The notes beneath the pieces were generated by a model. It saw nothing but the letters and a program-made list of their open reading frames with translations. It was not told the DNA's origin and made no database searches. Below are positions 30,494 through 44,929 of a stretch of 64,000 bases of DNA, piece by piece. Numbering within the stretch: the first letter of the stretch is position 1; each line of letters starts with the position of its first letter. Origin of the DNA: Glandiceps talaboti (Eukaryota; Hemichordata; Enteropneusta; Spengelidae); the NCBI RefSeq assembly GCF_964340395.1, contig NC_135553.1:2525001-2589000 (forward strand). The letters run 5' to 3'. The translations under genes and the position numbers were made by a program.

Positions 30494-31034
30494 TATAATA
30501 GTCATGTTAATGGCTTGTTCTAACGACCAATCCAACGCGCTTTTATATACATCCTTGCCTTTGGGAACTTACACTATTATGAAAATATGATCATGAAAAA
30601 ATACGAACATTATCGACTGACAACAATATACATTTTTGCCATACAATTTTTCAAATATCCTTTAAAGTGTTGTACTTGTCCATTATTGGTATCAGAAACT
30701 TTGATAGTATTGTGTAGTCAAATATCACGGTTCCGTTCAGTGCAATGTATAAATACTGCATTGACGTCTACCATGTCTTCAATTGATACTGCAGCATGTT
30801 TCAATTATTCTATGTGAGGATGACTAAATTAAAGAACGGTTCATAAATTCCATGTTCGTTTCAGCGTGCATTCAAACGTATTGATTACAGGAATTAGATT
30901 TTTGAAATCAGAATATTACTTTATGATATAAGAAGTGATATGCCTTGCAAATCTATCTCAAAGGATATGTTCGAACAAATTACAGTACGCGTCTCCTTTA
31001 TCATAGCCTTGACATGAACCGGAACTTGTGTTGA
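30409..31034. other. Loop of the large inverted repeat
   Basis: A 626-bp spacer between the arms. It includes a further TATG array and unique AT-rich sequence with no domain-bearing frame. Confidence 0.8.
30427..30491. repeat. (ATGT)n array inside the loop
   Basis: About 15 TATG units with one GCATGG interruption, starting about 20 bp from the inner end of the left arm. Confidence 0.95.
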
Positions 31035-31992
31035 TACAAAGATATCCAACAATTAGGGAGAGATTGATCCATGGAAGTGTGAAATATTCTACTTTTTTCA
31101 CCTGGTTGTGAGATGAGAAATGTAGTAATAAAAGAGACGGATGCTTCCAATCAATCTGCCAAGCGCGAACGTCATCCACTCATATATAACAGACATCGCA
31201 CGCATACTTTTATCACTATCACAGTTTACTCACATTGATACACAAAGTTAAGATGTCACAAATCCGTTGCTATTTACGGCCATCATTGAATTTTGGCATA
31301 TTCTATCAAAATTAACATATAATATACCTTTGTACTACTTACGTACAAACAGGAGCTAACAACAAGGTTATCTACTAATTGTTGATTTATCTACTAGTAT
31401 CTAACATTTATCAAGTGTTTTGATTAAACAACATAGGTTAGTACTTGTAAACAAGATAACTTGTTGATGATCTAATTCAGTTTAATACCTAATTTTCCAA
31501 TAACGTGATCAACACTTGTCTTTACACGTGGAAAATTTACATATGGCAAGATTTTAAATCTCAATCTTCAATATTCTGTTGGAAGTTCACCGTCTCTTCA
31601 AGAACAATGAATCTAGGTGAGAGATCATTTATTTATAGCAACTGATATTTAGAATAATGACATCACTATAATTTCAAGGTGACAACTAGAACTTATATGT
31701 TACGGACATAAAGACATTTTAGATTTTGATTTACAATGCAACTGTTGGTGTGCGGTGTCTCTCTCTGCCTTAGTGTAAGAGCATACATGAAAGTGGCAAT
31801 ACCTGTGTGGCTAATTCCTAACTTAGACAAGCTCATTTGATCCTGGTACCCTAAACAGATATTAGAGTGGAGAATCGTTTATGTTCTGCCGATCTACCTA
31901 ATTAGACAGCGAAACGTAACAGTAGACAATCCCAAAAACATAACACTTGTTTACGTTTTGTCAATCTACCTAATTAGACATTGAAACATAAC
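31035..31992 (-). mobile_element. Right arm (~958 bp) of the large inverted repeat
   Basis: Mirror of 29,449-30,408. Many of the differences I could see between the arms are single substitutions, some of them CpG transitions (ACACGCGTGCG opposite GTATGCGTGCG). This means the arms have not been perfectly homogenised by gene conversion. Confidence 0.9.
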
Positions 31993-32129
31993 ACATACAT
32001 ACATACACACCTACCTACCTACATACATACCTACCTACCTACCTACCTACATACATACATACATACATACATACATACATACATGCATACATGCATGCAT
32101 GCATGCATGCATGCATGCATACATACATA
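31993..32129. repeat. (ATAC)n/(CTAC)n/(ATGC)n array at the right outer end of the inverted repeat
   Basis: ACAT/ATAC units are mixed with CTAC blocks, then ATGC units. It begins directly at the end of the right arm, mirroring the ATGT array on the left. Confidence 0.95.
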
Positions 32130-32262
32130 GTAAATAGTATCAAACTCTTAGAAGAGAGTGCTCGATGCTTGTGTAAGCAGGGCGGGAATAATCAAAGTAA
32201 GTTGGTTGGAATTTGAGGTGCTTACTTGTTACTCCGAGTTTCACGCTCAATGCGATCATCAG

Positions 32263-32331
32263 ACATACATACATACATACATACATACATACATACATAC
32301 ATACATACATACATACATACGTCCGGAAATG

Positions 32332-32362
<31 letters not shown>
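32263..32362. repeat. (CATA)n array followed by (GT)n
   Basis: About 14 CATA units (32,263-32,320), a 14-bp gap (GTCCGGAAATGCAT), then about 14 GT units. Confidence 0.95.
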
Positions 32363-32364
<2 letters not shown>

Positions 32365-34023
32365 TTTTGTACTGCATTGTGTAAAGAAACGATCTTTCTA
32401 AACCCACAGGCCTCTTTATAGCACTGCCAAAGACACACAGCCAAGATGTACCATTTATCGTTGCGTCAGCAGAAAGTATGCAGTCTGGCTTGTGAGAGCG
32501 AGACAAGCGTATTGTGAGATTCTGCTTCCATAAATAGTGTACAGGAAGATTGACTATTAATGGAAATGAATGAAATGTTTCTATTAGCGGTACATTATCT
32601 TCATGTGCTAGGTTCGATCGTCTCAGAGAGTGTGGGAGAATTTGATTAAGTTAACGTTAGGAAGTACCACATTTAGTAAACTTCCATCCATTCCATAGGT
32701 AGTGAGGTACTATTGATGTCTGTAAACGATAAACTGAATCTGTTAAATTGAAAACTAATTAAAAGACACGACTTCGTGGTAAAGGCAAAATCGTCCACAT
32801 GATTGCTGTACATATATCTACCCACTCTCATCATTTAGTCTTATTGCCCTGGTACCTTTTATATATCACTTACTACATGGTCTACATTAATGTTAATCCT
32901 GATCTAGTGATAAGATCTTTTCTAAATTGATACTGAAAATGACAAGGACAAATCTTCAAAGAAGCTGCTACTAAGCGCCTCTGAGCCATCATTATAAGGA
33001 CAAAACACAATGATAGCGAGCTGAGTGATATTGATGTTGGAATCCACTTTACAGTAACGAGAAATATCAAGCTAACAAAGACGTATACTTATGTTTATAT
33101 TGGGAATCCGAGTTAAGGAAAGGAAATCGTGTCAACTATTAGGAAAGAGGGTTATATATTAAGTCTGATAGTTATGTACACAGTCCTGTAAGAAAAAATG
33201 TATCTGCCGATTTTATTGCCTCATCACCTCCTATCGCTTCTTGTCATAGGTTGAAGAATTGGGTTTTGAGTGGTCAGTTTTTTTTCTATTTTTGCTATAT
33301 ATCTGCTATTCAGACCAACAACAGCTGTCTGTATTGTGACATATACAACACAATACCTGCTTATCTAGTCTCCTGTAATTTGTAACGTAACATAATGCTA
33401 TTGGCACAGTGCTAAAGAAAATACGCCAAGTGGAAATTTCTATACAGTCATGTAGTTGCTTAGCTTGACATGCTGGCCATTTTTATGCAGTCTTTTCATT
33501 ATAAGCAACATAACAGACTACCGTTCTACATTTAACACATCGTTCGGCAAATCGAGTATAGTTGTACCTTACCCAGAAAAAAATGAAATAGTAGAGTATT
33601 TGATGAAGCTGGACAAGTATTGAGAAAACAACCATGCGTGAAATTCAAACAGACTTCACTGCCTCTGATCTCTTTTCGCTAATAAAGGAAAAAGTCTGAA
33701 CCTGGAGGTGATTAATTTGGTTTTCATAAAGAGGTAGAACCAGCTGACAGAATGAATTCAAATATGACGCTGATAAAAGGCGAGCTGTATTTTTTGAAAG
33801 ACAGTTTATATTTTATAATATATAAATGAATAAAGGAATTAGGATATGGCGATTTATAAACGTATGATATAATGAATTACAAGAGATTTCAGGATTGTGT
33901 AGAAGAGATACAATCTTATTGAGTGCGAAATATGTGGTAAGACTCACATGACGATTATAAATACTGTCGATAAACTATTCTCAAGCGAATCCGGAATACA
34001 CCAAATATTACATTTGTTAGTAC

Positions 34024-34026
<3 letters not shown>
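32363..34026. other. Unannotated non-coding stretch
   Basis: Nothing recognised; chance-length frames only. Confidence 0.55.
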
Positions 34027-34083
<57 letters not shown>

Positions 34084-34114
34084 GTGTGTCTGTCTGTCTG
34101 TTTGTTGTCTTGCC

Positions 34115-34167
<53 letters not shown>

Positions 34168-34240
34168 GTCTGTCTGAATGAACGAATGAATGTATGTACA
34201 TGTATGTATGTATGTGTGTATGTATGTATGTATGTATATT
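34027..34240. repeat. Compound array (GT)n-(CTGT)n-(GAAT)n-(ATGT)n
   Basis: GT repeats pass into CTGT (34,088-34,176), then a short GAATGAACGAATGAATG patch, then ATGT units to about 34,238. Confidence 0.95.
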
Positions 34241-34253
34241 ATATACACACACA

Positions 34254-34314
34254 AACTATTGCGCTCTGCCACTGCGGTATAGAGCACTGTCTTAGCAGAT
34301 TGATACTCACCGAG

Positions 34315-34405
<91 letters not shown>

Positions 34406-34468
34406 TACTCGGTGAGTATCAATCTGCTAAGACAGTGCTGTATACCGCAGTGGCAGAGCGTAATAGTT
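34254..34468. repeat. 62-bp inverted repeat around a (TA)n loop
   Basis: 34,254-34,315 and 34,407-34,468 are reverse complements at 60 of 62 positions (shared core GCTCTGCCACTGCGGTATA). They are separated by about 87 bp of pure TA and a few other bases. As TA is self-complementary, the whole 215 bp could extrude as one cruciform. The arm has a weak resemblance to a pol III A box on one strand (GCAGTGGCAGAGCG), but no correctly spaced B box. Confidence 0.92.
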
Positions 34469-34473
34469 AGCAA

Positions 34474-35659
<1,186 letters not shown>

Positions 35660-36486
35660 AGACCATGTGTTGCAATATTCAATAAAACACATTTCCATGA
35701 AAAACAATCACATTTGTATTCGTAAACTTCATGTTTCATCAGTTAATTTATACATTTGTATTCTTAAAATCGTTATTTTATTTGTATTTAGTAAATTTCA
35801 AGTTACTATTCATCAAAGTCTAATATTGTTATTGATGAATAATTTTTGTATTCGTAAAATCATATTTAATTTTCATTCATCAACTTATTTTTGTATTGGA
35901 CAAATGTAATATTTGTTTGCCGTAACCTTATGTCCACATGCTACAATCCTGTTTCTGTTGTACACGATATACTTTTGCATGGTGTACGCATGCGTATTGT
36001 CATTCATGTGGTAAATCATGTCATAGCAATTTGATCGTCAAACGGAGGAAGTCGAAACTCGGTCGTGAACGGGACAATGTCATGTAGAAGCACCGTCTTC
36101 CTTCGTCTGCAATCATGACTAGATTGTAAACTACGGCAGCTTGTACGTTGATTTGCCGGTATTGTACTCCGGTCCCAGAGATGGGGGGTGGGGGTGGGGG
36201 GGGGGGGGGTGTACGCCCAGAATCATGTACAGCAGAAACAGGATCGAGCATGTGGACAAGAGGTTATGGCAAGCAAACATAACATTTGTCCAATATAAAA
36301 ATAAGTTGATGAATGTATGAATATCAAAATGATTCATCAATAACAATATTCAAATAACGAACACAAATATAAATTTTAAGGATTACCAATATGTTTTTGA
36401 CAAACATGAATAGACATTGACGAATAGTAACATGTGTTTTTTTTTTTGCATGAAAACATTTATTGAATATTGTAATACATAGCCTT
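35660..36486. mobile_element. Foldback element with ~280-330-bp arms
   Basis: Left arm about 35,660-35,989 and right arm about 36,209-36,486 are inverted copies with indels. Landmarks on the left are CAATATTCAATAAA, TATTGTTATTGATGAAT, CATCAACTTATTTTTRTATT, TTGGACAAATGT, TCCACATGCT and CCTGTTTCTG; each has its mirror on the right. The ~220-bp centre is unrelated to the arms and carries a long G-rich tract (36,182-36,210) just inside the right arm. No coding frame for a transposase. Confidence 0.85.
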
Positions 36487-38099
36487 CTATACGAGACAGA
36501 CAACACAAAAGAGTTACAATAAGTAGAAAACCTCCTCTGGCAAGATTTCGAATCAAATGTTGAATTGTGCATGAATAGTATTAGTAATAATAAAGGTCAA
36601 ATATGGCTGCGAGTGTCGTGCCATGCGTTAAATGTGTGATCAAGAAGTTAAATAGCTAAATTGAGATGTTTCAATCACAGCGGGTTGGTGGAGAATTATT
36701 TGTTAGAAATTCGGTGTGTGGTGTGTGGTCCAATTACCTGAAAAAGGGGTTAATTACATTTGTTCACATAACGAACTTATTCAATTACTACATTTTCTAG
36801 TAACCGTTTATCAGGAATATGAGTTGGGGGATTCGTAATCGAAAGTCCTTATGGAGAGATAACACGGAAATTGGTACACACCGCCCCCGGCAGCTATACA
36901 AGTCTTAAAAGCAAGTCTGTTGAGACTCCCATCACACAGAGGATACTTTAGCCAGGAACGTTCTCATGAAAAAACCTATAGTTCTTATATTTATATCCAT
37001 TATAAATCGAATGTTGTTGATAAGATGTGTTTTACATCAAACTTGTTTTTTTCCCAATCTACCTATACACTTTATGTGTAGTGAGTGGTTTTTGTGTAAG
37101 TTTGACTGCCGGCAATCTTTATTTGTAGTAGTTGTTATCTCTCTCTCAAGTTGTCGGAGCGATATGCTGAATCATATTGTACCAAATGCAACTAACTGTT
37201 AAGTCCTTCAGCAAATGCCATTCTACGAAGATAGCTTAACCAGTTCACATCATCACTAACTTGAAGCCTTTTCACACCGAGGGCAAACATTTTTAGCTTC
37301 AAATGTAGATACATCAACACATTCCCTCTCATAATAACTATTTCGTGTGTGTTTACAAGCTGAAAATATTCTAGGACTGTCAAACGATCATGTATTCTTA
37401 TTTCATCAATTATGAACATGTGCAGAAGTACGTGTGGCGATCTCAGTGTTCATGCAGTTTCAGTTACCATCACACTTTGTATATTCTGGTAGGTTTACAA
37501 AGCCTATAGAGTGCATTGACACATTAACAACACTAATGAAATCCTTGAAAGCCTAATTTGTGTTTCAGGGCCAAGCATCAATAGTAATCAGTACTTGATA
37601 TGTCGACATGACCCTACTTAGGGTATCATGATCGCAGAAGTAAGCTTGACTTGAAATTCAACGATCAAAAGCAACACGGGGAGACCTCTACAATGGCAGT
37701 AATTTGTCCCCCATCATTCATTATTACATTACAAAAACGTTCTATGCACTTTTAATCACATTTATATGACTTCTTTGCCTTGTTAATCCTTTTAGAATGT
37801 ACAGCTTGTAGCAATATAGGATAAAACTAATCAGGTTGAGAGTTCACAATGTTTTGATTTTGATTCCTATGATTGAGTATTACCAGCAGTACCAGAAGAC
37901 CACCCGTGCACTTAAGAAAAGAGATTGATTATAAGATGGTTTGAAGGGTTTTGAATGAGAAAAATACAGGGACGTACATAATTAAATGTGTTAGTAGTGA
38001 AATCGATTGTCCTCCTAATGCATTACAAATATTCTTGTAAACCTTAATGTCGCATACATGTGATTACAGACACAAAACTCATAGACCTTAGTAGCTGAC
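36487..38099. other. Unannotated non-coding stretch
   Basis: Short frames only (for example 36,966-37,202 plus). Nothing recognised. Confidence 0.55.
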
Positions 38100-38100
38100 A

Positions 38101-38186
<86 letters not shown>

Positions 38187-38280
38187 TGATCGATCGATCA
38201 ATCTGCCTGCCTGCCTATCTATAAATCTATCTATCTATCTATCCATCCATCCATCCGTCCATCCATCCGCCCATCCATTT
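38100..38280. repeat. Compound array (ATCT)n-(ATCG/ATCA)-(CTGC)-(ATCT)-(ATCC)n
   Basis: About 21 ATCT units, then GATCGATCGATCA, CTGCCTGCC, ATCT again and ATCC/GTCC units. Confidence 0.95.
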
Positions 38281-38284
38281 ATTG

Positions 38285-38450
38285 TGTGCATGCATGCATG
38301 CATGCATGCATGTATGTATGTATGTATGTATGTATGTATGTATGTATGTATGTATGTATGTATGTGTGTGTGTATGTATGTATGTATGTATGTATGTATG
38401 TGTGCATGTATGCATGTATGCATGCATGCATGCATGCATGTATGTATGTT

Positions 38451-38482
<32 letters not shown>

Positions 38483-38487
38483 TGTAG
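38285..38487. repeat. Compound array (ATGC)n-(ATGT)n-(ATGC)n-(ATGT)n
   Basis: Alternating blocks of ATGC and ATGT tetranucleotides with a GTGTGTG interruption. It is separated from the ATCT/ATCC array by only a few bases. Confidence 0.95.
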
Positions 38488-39495
38488 GGTACCCTTAAAT
38501 CAAAGCAGTGCATGAAGATTTGGTATATAATGTATTTCAATCATACGATGAATAAACTGTGCAAACCTTTTCAATAACTTTCATTGCACAATTATGTTAT
38601 GATATCGTTATCATTTTCCTAAGTGTGCGTGACATGATATCAGTCAACACTACTTTGGCCACATTTAAGTGGGAAATAGATATACAGTTTTATGGTGAAA
38701 TTTTAGTCAATACAGCGGAAGACCCACCGACGTTCTGAAGTGATCGATTACGCAAAGTTAAAAGCAAAATTACCAACTGGTTGGGAAACGTAATAGATGA
38801 TAGTCCATTAAAAGGTGAACAAAGTTATATCAATAACAAGAAAAACAGAGTGTAACTATTGAAACAGTTGGCTTCAAATACTCAGCGATACTCGCCCAGT
38901 GGAGTTCTACCGCCAAATATAGACAAACGTATGTGTTTTATATATATCGCTACAACCGATTGATGGGTGTCTGCAGCGATTGTTAGTATTGCATTACCAT
39001 TTGTGAAAGATACTTTGCAAGAGCTACATTCATTTCATTGAAATCACTAAAAACCTATAGCACGTAATATTCATTTGAACAGTTTTGTAAGAAACCACCA
39101 CCATGGGTGGGCGTAATTTGAGCCATACGAATCCACTGAGTAACATTGACAACGCGGCTCATAAAATGTTGGTAGACGGTCAAACAAATAGCTTGCCAGT
39201 GGATCTTTTTGTCTATAATGTACATATTAATATATTTGTCATGTCTCTAATAATGTGTATATTGCCCGCGGGTTGCACTATAACCATCACTGGACCCTGG
39301 AAGTTGTCCGTGCATGTCCTCATAAAAGTTATCAATAACAAAGTCTGGTGATATATGACTGCAGGTGTGAAGGGAAATTGCATGGCTTCTCAGTCTAACT
39401 ATACCATGTCCGTTTTGAAAATACATCATTAAAAACAGTATCTGTGGACGTCGAGGCTATTCTCAATGATGTATCACGTAAAATATGTTCTTTAA
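38488..39495. other. Unannotated non-coding stretch
   Basis: An 82-codon plus frame with an ATG in good context (CCACCATGG, 39,103) has no domain and a competing minus frame. Chance is not excluded. Confidence 0.5.
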
Positions 39496-40026
39496 TTTCC
39501 CCTGTCCAAGCATCCTTCCTTCCTTTTATCATGTTGAGAGTTATGAAATACTTCAGACGGTATCAATAGCAAAGTGTTTTGTATCGTATACATAATTGAT
39601 CTTTTTATCGACAATACTCACTTCGCTGATGGATGTTAGAATCTTTGTCCAAGAGCAAATAAAGGTCTGAGTCAATAAGTATTGATAAACTACTTCACAC
39701 GTTTCAAATGAAGAGTGATAGAAATTGAGCTAGTCGTTGCTGATTGTGAGATGTTAACCATTATTTATGCTGTGGTTGGTCTGTTAGATTTACAATTTAA
39801 GATGTTACTTAATTTCCCTTGTCCCACTGTCTTGCATTTATCAGGATGACATTCATAGAATAGTTAAGATGATATCAATAGCAAGGTGTCTCGTATCTTA
39901 TTCTTAATTAATGTTTATATCGACAATAGTCACTTCACTGATGGATGTTCAAATCGTTGTCCTCTAGCAAATAAAGGTCTGGGTCAATAACTATTGATAA
40001 AGTACTTTACACATTCGACTAATGAA
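39496..40026. repeat. Diverged direct duplication (two ~215-bp copies, 316 bp apart)
   Basis: 39,496-39,713 and 39,812-40,026 align end to end at about three quarters identity by eye. Shared landmarks are TTTCCCYTGTCC, GATATCAATAGCAA/GGTATCAATAGCAA, ATCGACAATA, CTGATGGATGTT, GCAAATAAAGGTCTG and TATTGATAAA. About 98 bp of unrelated sequence separates them. No open frame is conserved. Confidence 0.85.
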
Positions 40027-43000
40027 TCTCGGGAAATGGACAGGGTGTCTCCAAGTGATTGCCATCTCATTCATTATTGATGCGTACAGTAGGTGGATCG
40101 CTTGAAAGTTAAATGCCTGGCATAGATTTGTTTTCGACCGAGAAACTTTGAAGAACTATAGCTATAGAAATACCGATATTCTGATGAGGAGAAAACATAA
40201 CCTACCATGTGTTACAAAATCATGGGCAGTGCACAACATGAGGACATCACAGAAAGACTTTTTGTATTATAATGTATTCTTGCAGAACCATAGAAATTCC
40301 AAAGTCAGTTCAAGTCATGAGTCATGTTAAAGTTGCCACATTGATATTCAAGTTATTTTCAAACATTCCAAGTTTCAAAGTTCTACAGAGTGTTACAACA
40401 TTAAGAAGATGTTGTTGTTAAGCAGAAAATTACTTACTATATAGCGGCGGTACTAATGAAATGCACCTTAGAGACTAAGCTTAAAAATGAAATTGAAAAT
40501 TCAATAAAAGGATTAAAGTCGTACATTGGAAACAAATCCTCATTACATTTCAAATCTTCGCCACGATTTCTTTTCTAGGGAGATTTAATCCGACGGATTC
40601 ATCGATAGTAAAGAATCACTCTGAAAAATGTGCCTAGATAAGACATTCTGTGATGTCAAACATTTGCACTTCCATAAAATAGATAAATAACATTCTTCGT
40701 ACGGTTATATGGTGCTTAATTGAGGAATACCATTTTCAAACGTCTGTAAATTCTAATGGAGATAGTCTCTGATATATTTGGAATACGAGTGACACAATAA
40801 ATACTATAATGCTAATATCAAGAGTTCTATCAGGGAGTATAATTCATTTTACGAGGCTACTGTGTACCTCTTACGTCTTCCTGTTTGCTGTAGCGATCCT
40901 TTAAGACTCATCATTTCATTGCACTTCTTAAAATCGTGTACCCAATAGCTTACCGTTTAAATGGGTCTGTGACGAGGAATGGCAGAATGCACTGTGATTA
41001 ATCAGACCCTCAATACTGTTGTTTACAGTACTTACATATTGATCGTTTACAGCATGACCTCCTCATTCTTATCTTTGCTATAATAGTCAATAAACCTCTC
41101 AGGTATTGCGTCACTTTTCATAGAAATGTGGGTTTTTTAAATTTTGATGTTAGCCATAAGAGAATAACAACACCCTAGAGGAGAACAGAATGGATTATAT
41201 TCGATCTCGAATGAATAACATCAGATGTTTTGGCCTAAAATACCAATCTCAATATTGAAATCTGGCAATCAAGAGTTTCCTGAAATAATACAGTATAGTA
41301 TATTGTGGTTGCTATTGCACGTTATTTCGAAATATTATGAACATTAATTTTGCGTTTTCAAAACTTTAACGACGAAGAATACAAATCCATAGAAATTTTT
41401 CTTTCTCTGTCGCTACAACGTTTGCAACTGCTTCACAAAATTGTTGTTGCCAGTCACGTAATAATCTTGTTTTCTTTTTCACTTCATCTCAAAATTTATT
41501 CATGAAAGGAAGCACGTTCATTCTGTCTCGTATTGATTAAGTAAATTGTTGGAAAAGCGTGAATTGATATCTCGCCAAATGATGACAACTCACGTATACA
41601 AGATATTACAAGAGTAATTGCACAGGTGTTTTCCCTGTACTATAAAGTAATACACAAATGAAGATTTATGGCAACTGCTGAAAGAAATATGCCTAATTTC
41701 AAATTCTCGAAAGAGGACTGTCGTCTGAGGTATTGAGCATACATAAAATTCTATGCCTATGGACGCTCAAAGAAAACTCACGTTGCACGTATATCTACAA
41801 CTGTATGTGATAGAATCCACTTTGAATACTTCAATGCTTTGGTGGCAGAGACTTTTTTTTTTAGCTCAGGTAACGTTCACAAATGTCAGGAGAGTCTTTA
41901 TTTCATTGTGTCTCGAGAGCGGTTATGTAAAAGTCCAAATGGACTGTTCTAAAGACTAAACTTGTATGATTCAAAGCAACACAGCTCTTTGTTCCCCATC
42001 ATTCGTATTTGCTCTGATTAGATCTTTCGAAATAAAAGAAGCGCAGAAACCTGCGGCAGAGATGTAAGGGTTAAAGGAAAGATTACTTCTCTGGTAAGGC
42101 AGAGTTTGCACTACCATTAAACGAATACATTGTTCCATTTCATAGAGATAGATACATTATATATCATATCCAGTTGTTATGGCCGAAGTAAGAGAAGGAC
42201 ACAACTTATCCTGTCTTATCTGAAATCAATATTTACCCCCAAAACCCCATTGAAGTGTCTACTCCTGTATCGTCAGGTGCGTTTTTTCTATTAAACGCCT
42301 TTGACCAACTTTCAAATCTTTCGCAAAGGCAATACTGAACGAAGGACATTAACACATACATCATTTAGGTGCTTATATAGATTGTTACTGAATGATTGAC
42401 ATATTTATGGTACAGATCAATTCAAGTGTCTATTCTTATGTTTCAAGATATGACCTTTCTGTTAGTACCGTCATTAACCTCAACCTTGATCTTAGAGGTC
42501 AAAATGTGAAGATTATGTAAGGCTTAAACCCATTTGTCACACACAATAAAGTTTTAGCAGCTATATCGTCTAGGAAGAATAATCCAAAACTTGTTTAAAA
42601 TATAACGAGTATGTATTTAAAAGTAATGTAAAAAAAAAGGGAAAAAGATTTATTTGTTAAATAAATAATCAATAGGAACTGATTTGTGGAAATTACATGA
42701 AAAATTTACTATGCATAGTGTACCCTTAAACCTGGACTCGACTGGGTTGACGGGTTGGACTCATCGATCGTGGTTTTCAAGATAATGAATGCCAATATTG
42801 TATGGCAATAAAGATTGGATGAATTAAATATTAAAATTAAAATATGATTTGAACATTTACAACTTTAAACTGTACAGATCCTTGAATGAATAATTCTTGA
42901 AATGTTTCTCATTTTTGCAACTTCCCTTTCAAATAGGAGGATTTAGTGTCTTGTTTTCATTGATTTGGTGCCCGACTTTGATATTATTAAAGCTAAACTA

Positions 43001-44929
43001 ATAAATGACAACACAAACCTTAGATATGAAGTAGAATCTGTGCTGTTGAAGATTAGGGTCAACAGAAAACCAATTCAAATCAATTGTCAGACTTATAAAC
43101 CCGACAGCAACTTAAAATGCGACAATATGTCATGGATTTGTACTGATACAACGTTTACTAGCATAAAAGAAAAAAAATGATTTGATTTATGTGGTCTCAA
43201 TGAGTACAATATAATAGGGATTACCTTTAATTTTTACCACATACTTCGAATTGGATTATTAAATCTCATGCTCCAATGGTAACTCAATTAATATATTGAT
43301 ATACGAACAGTTGCCTATAGTAACATGGTTTTGCTCATTTTACTAAATATGTTATCGGTGTACATAAATCACCATGCGTTAAAAGTAGAATGTGCCCTAT
43401 GAACTCATTTACTTGAAATTCAAAGTTCTTCAAATACCCCCCCCCCCCCACACACACACACAGTTTTTATAGCAATCGGCACAGCATATCGGCAAATTTT
43501 GATTCTTTGACCTCCATTTCAAATAATTTAACGATGCCTTGATTGTTTGCCTTGGTTTTAACTGAGAATGGGGGTTCAATTTTCTTTGGCAAATGTTCAA
43601 GATTTTCATTTGCAAGGCACATATTAAATTAGTTAAGACAGCATCTATTTCGGTAGATATTTTAGGGCATCGTAAGTTAAACTGCCCAGAAACAATGCAA
43701 AAGTCAAACGTTTTTTGGAGTGCAAAATACTTTTGTATCATATTACTACTCATTCACTAAATGTGCAACGCAAAGGATGACATTGTGAGAGTGAACCGTT
43801 CTATTGCACAATCACAACTGCTCAGTGGTGGGTTTTCAAGCGGTAGCGGAGCGAGGAATAACTCTAAGCTTAAGCCTAATCTGGGCAAAGTAGAAATGCA
43901 TTTTGTAGTTTACCTTATTTATTTCAACGCGGTCTGCTTCATCATTATATTATGCAGTAATTGAATCATTCCTCGTAGCCAAATGAAAAATATGTACTGT
44001 AAAACGAATTCGGTGTTATAACTTACTTTCAATTGTTAAAACCTTAGTAATCAAAGGACGCATTCTCAGATATCGAATGGTTAATGATTGTTTGAGGATC
44101 TTCCTACCAACTACTGATAGATGCAGTCATTTATATTTACTAACACTACCTTATGTCTTTGTTTACAAATAAATGAATCGATGAACCAGGATGAACATGT
44201 AAACCACTGCAGGTTAGTTGAAAATCAAGGTTTGTAAAGACGTCTCAAATTAGGTGCCAAAGGTAACTTCACTGTACAGCTAACTGAATGTTCACACCTT
44301 TGGACAAGAAAATAGTTTTTGATATAGATGGTGTCAAATGCAGGTAAATGTGTTTCATGCATTGCCATGTAATGTAAGTGGTTAGAATAGCGTAATCAAT
44401 GAAAATGGCGCCATCTTTTCACCCAGAGGGCAGTGGCTTAATAGACTTTAAAATCACTGTCACCTTTATGTTGTTTGACTTTCGACGACTTTAAAAGCTG
44501 AATTATCTCTAGGGACATGACATTAAACTGTGGTTGATGATTGGACAGAGAAACATCTCTGCTTCGATCAAATATTACAGGCATTACGGCTTTCAGACCC
44601 TGTTATTAGGTGTTGACTGTCACAACCTGGTGTAGTCTACTTCCCATTCAATTGATCATGTTCAATCTAAATGTTGAATTTATCGAGCGAAGTGGGTGTT
44701 AGTTTTTTCCTTTCTAAATGGTGCCAGTAAGTTTCTGTCCCACAAAGGTCAGTCACGTTGACTGAAAAGGAGGACGCAGTTTCATACACTAAATGTTCAC
44801 GTCTAGCTTGGTTTTACTATAGTTGGTGTCATTTTGAAATGAATTCACTACGGTGAGTTCTTAAAATTTGTACTTTGGCTATATCTCCGAAAACATATGC
44901 AAGTGAGTACAATGAAGCACTCGTGTAAA
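40027..44929. other. Unannotated non-coding stretch
   Basis: About 4.9 kb without a recognised gene. A C-run/CA tract lies at 43,437-43,463. A minus-strand frame at 43,430-43,753 (107 codons, real ATG) has no known domain and its C-terminus runs into the simple repeat. Around 42,450-42,520 a CTTGATCTTAGAGGTCA motif resembles one near 13,455. Confidence 0.5.

Noticed and set aside
34254-34468. tRNA-derived SINE, because of an A-box-like GCAGTGGCAGAGCG in the arm
   Set aside because: No B box at the right distance and orientation on the same strand, and no cloverleaf can be drawn.
43430-43753. 107-codon minus-strand frame with a true ATG
   Set aside because: No recognisable domain, its end is encoded by a CA/C simple repeat, and its length is within chance expectation.
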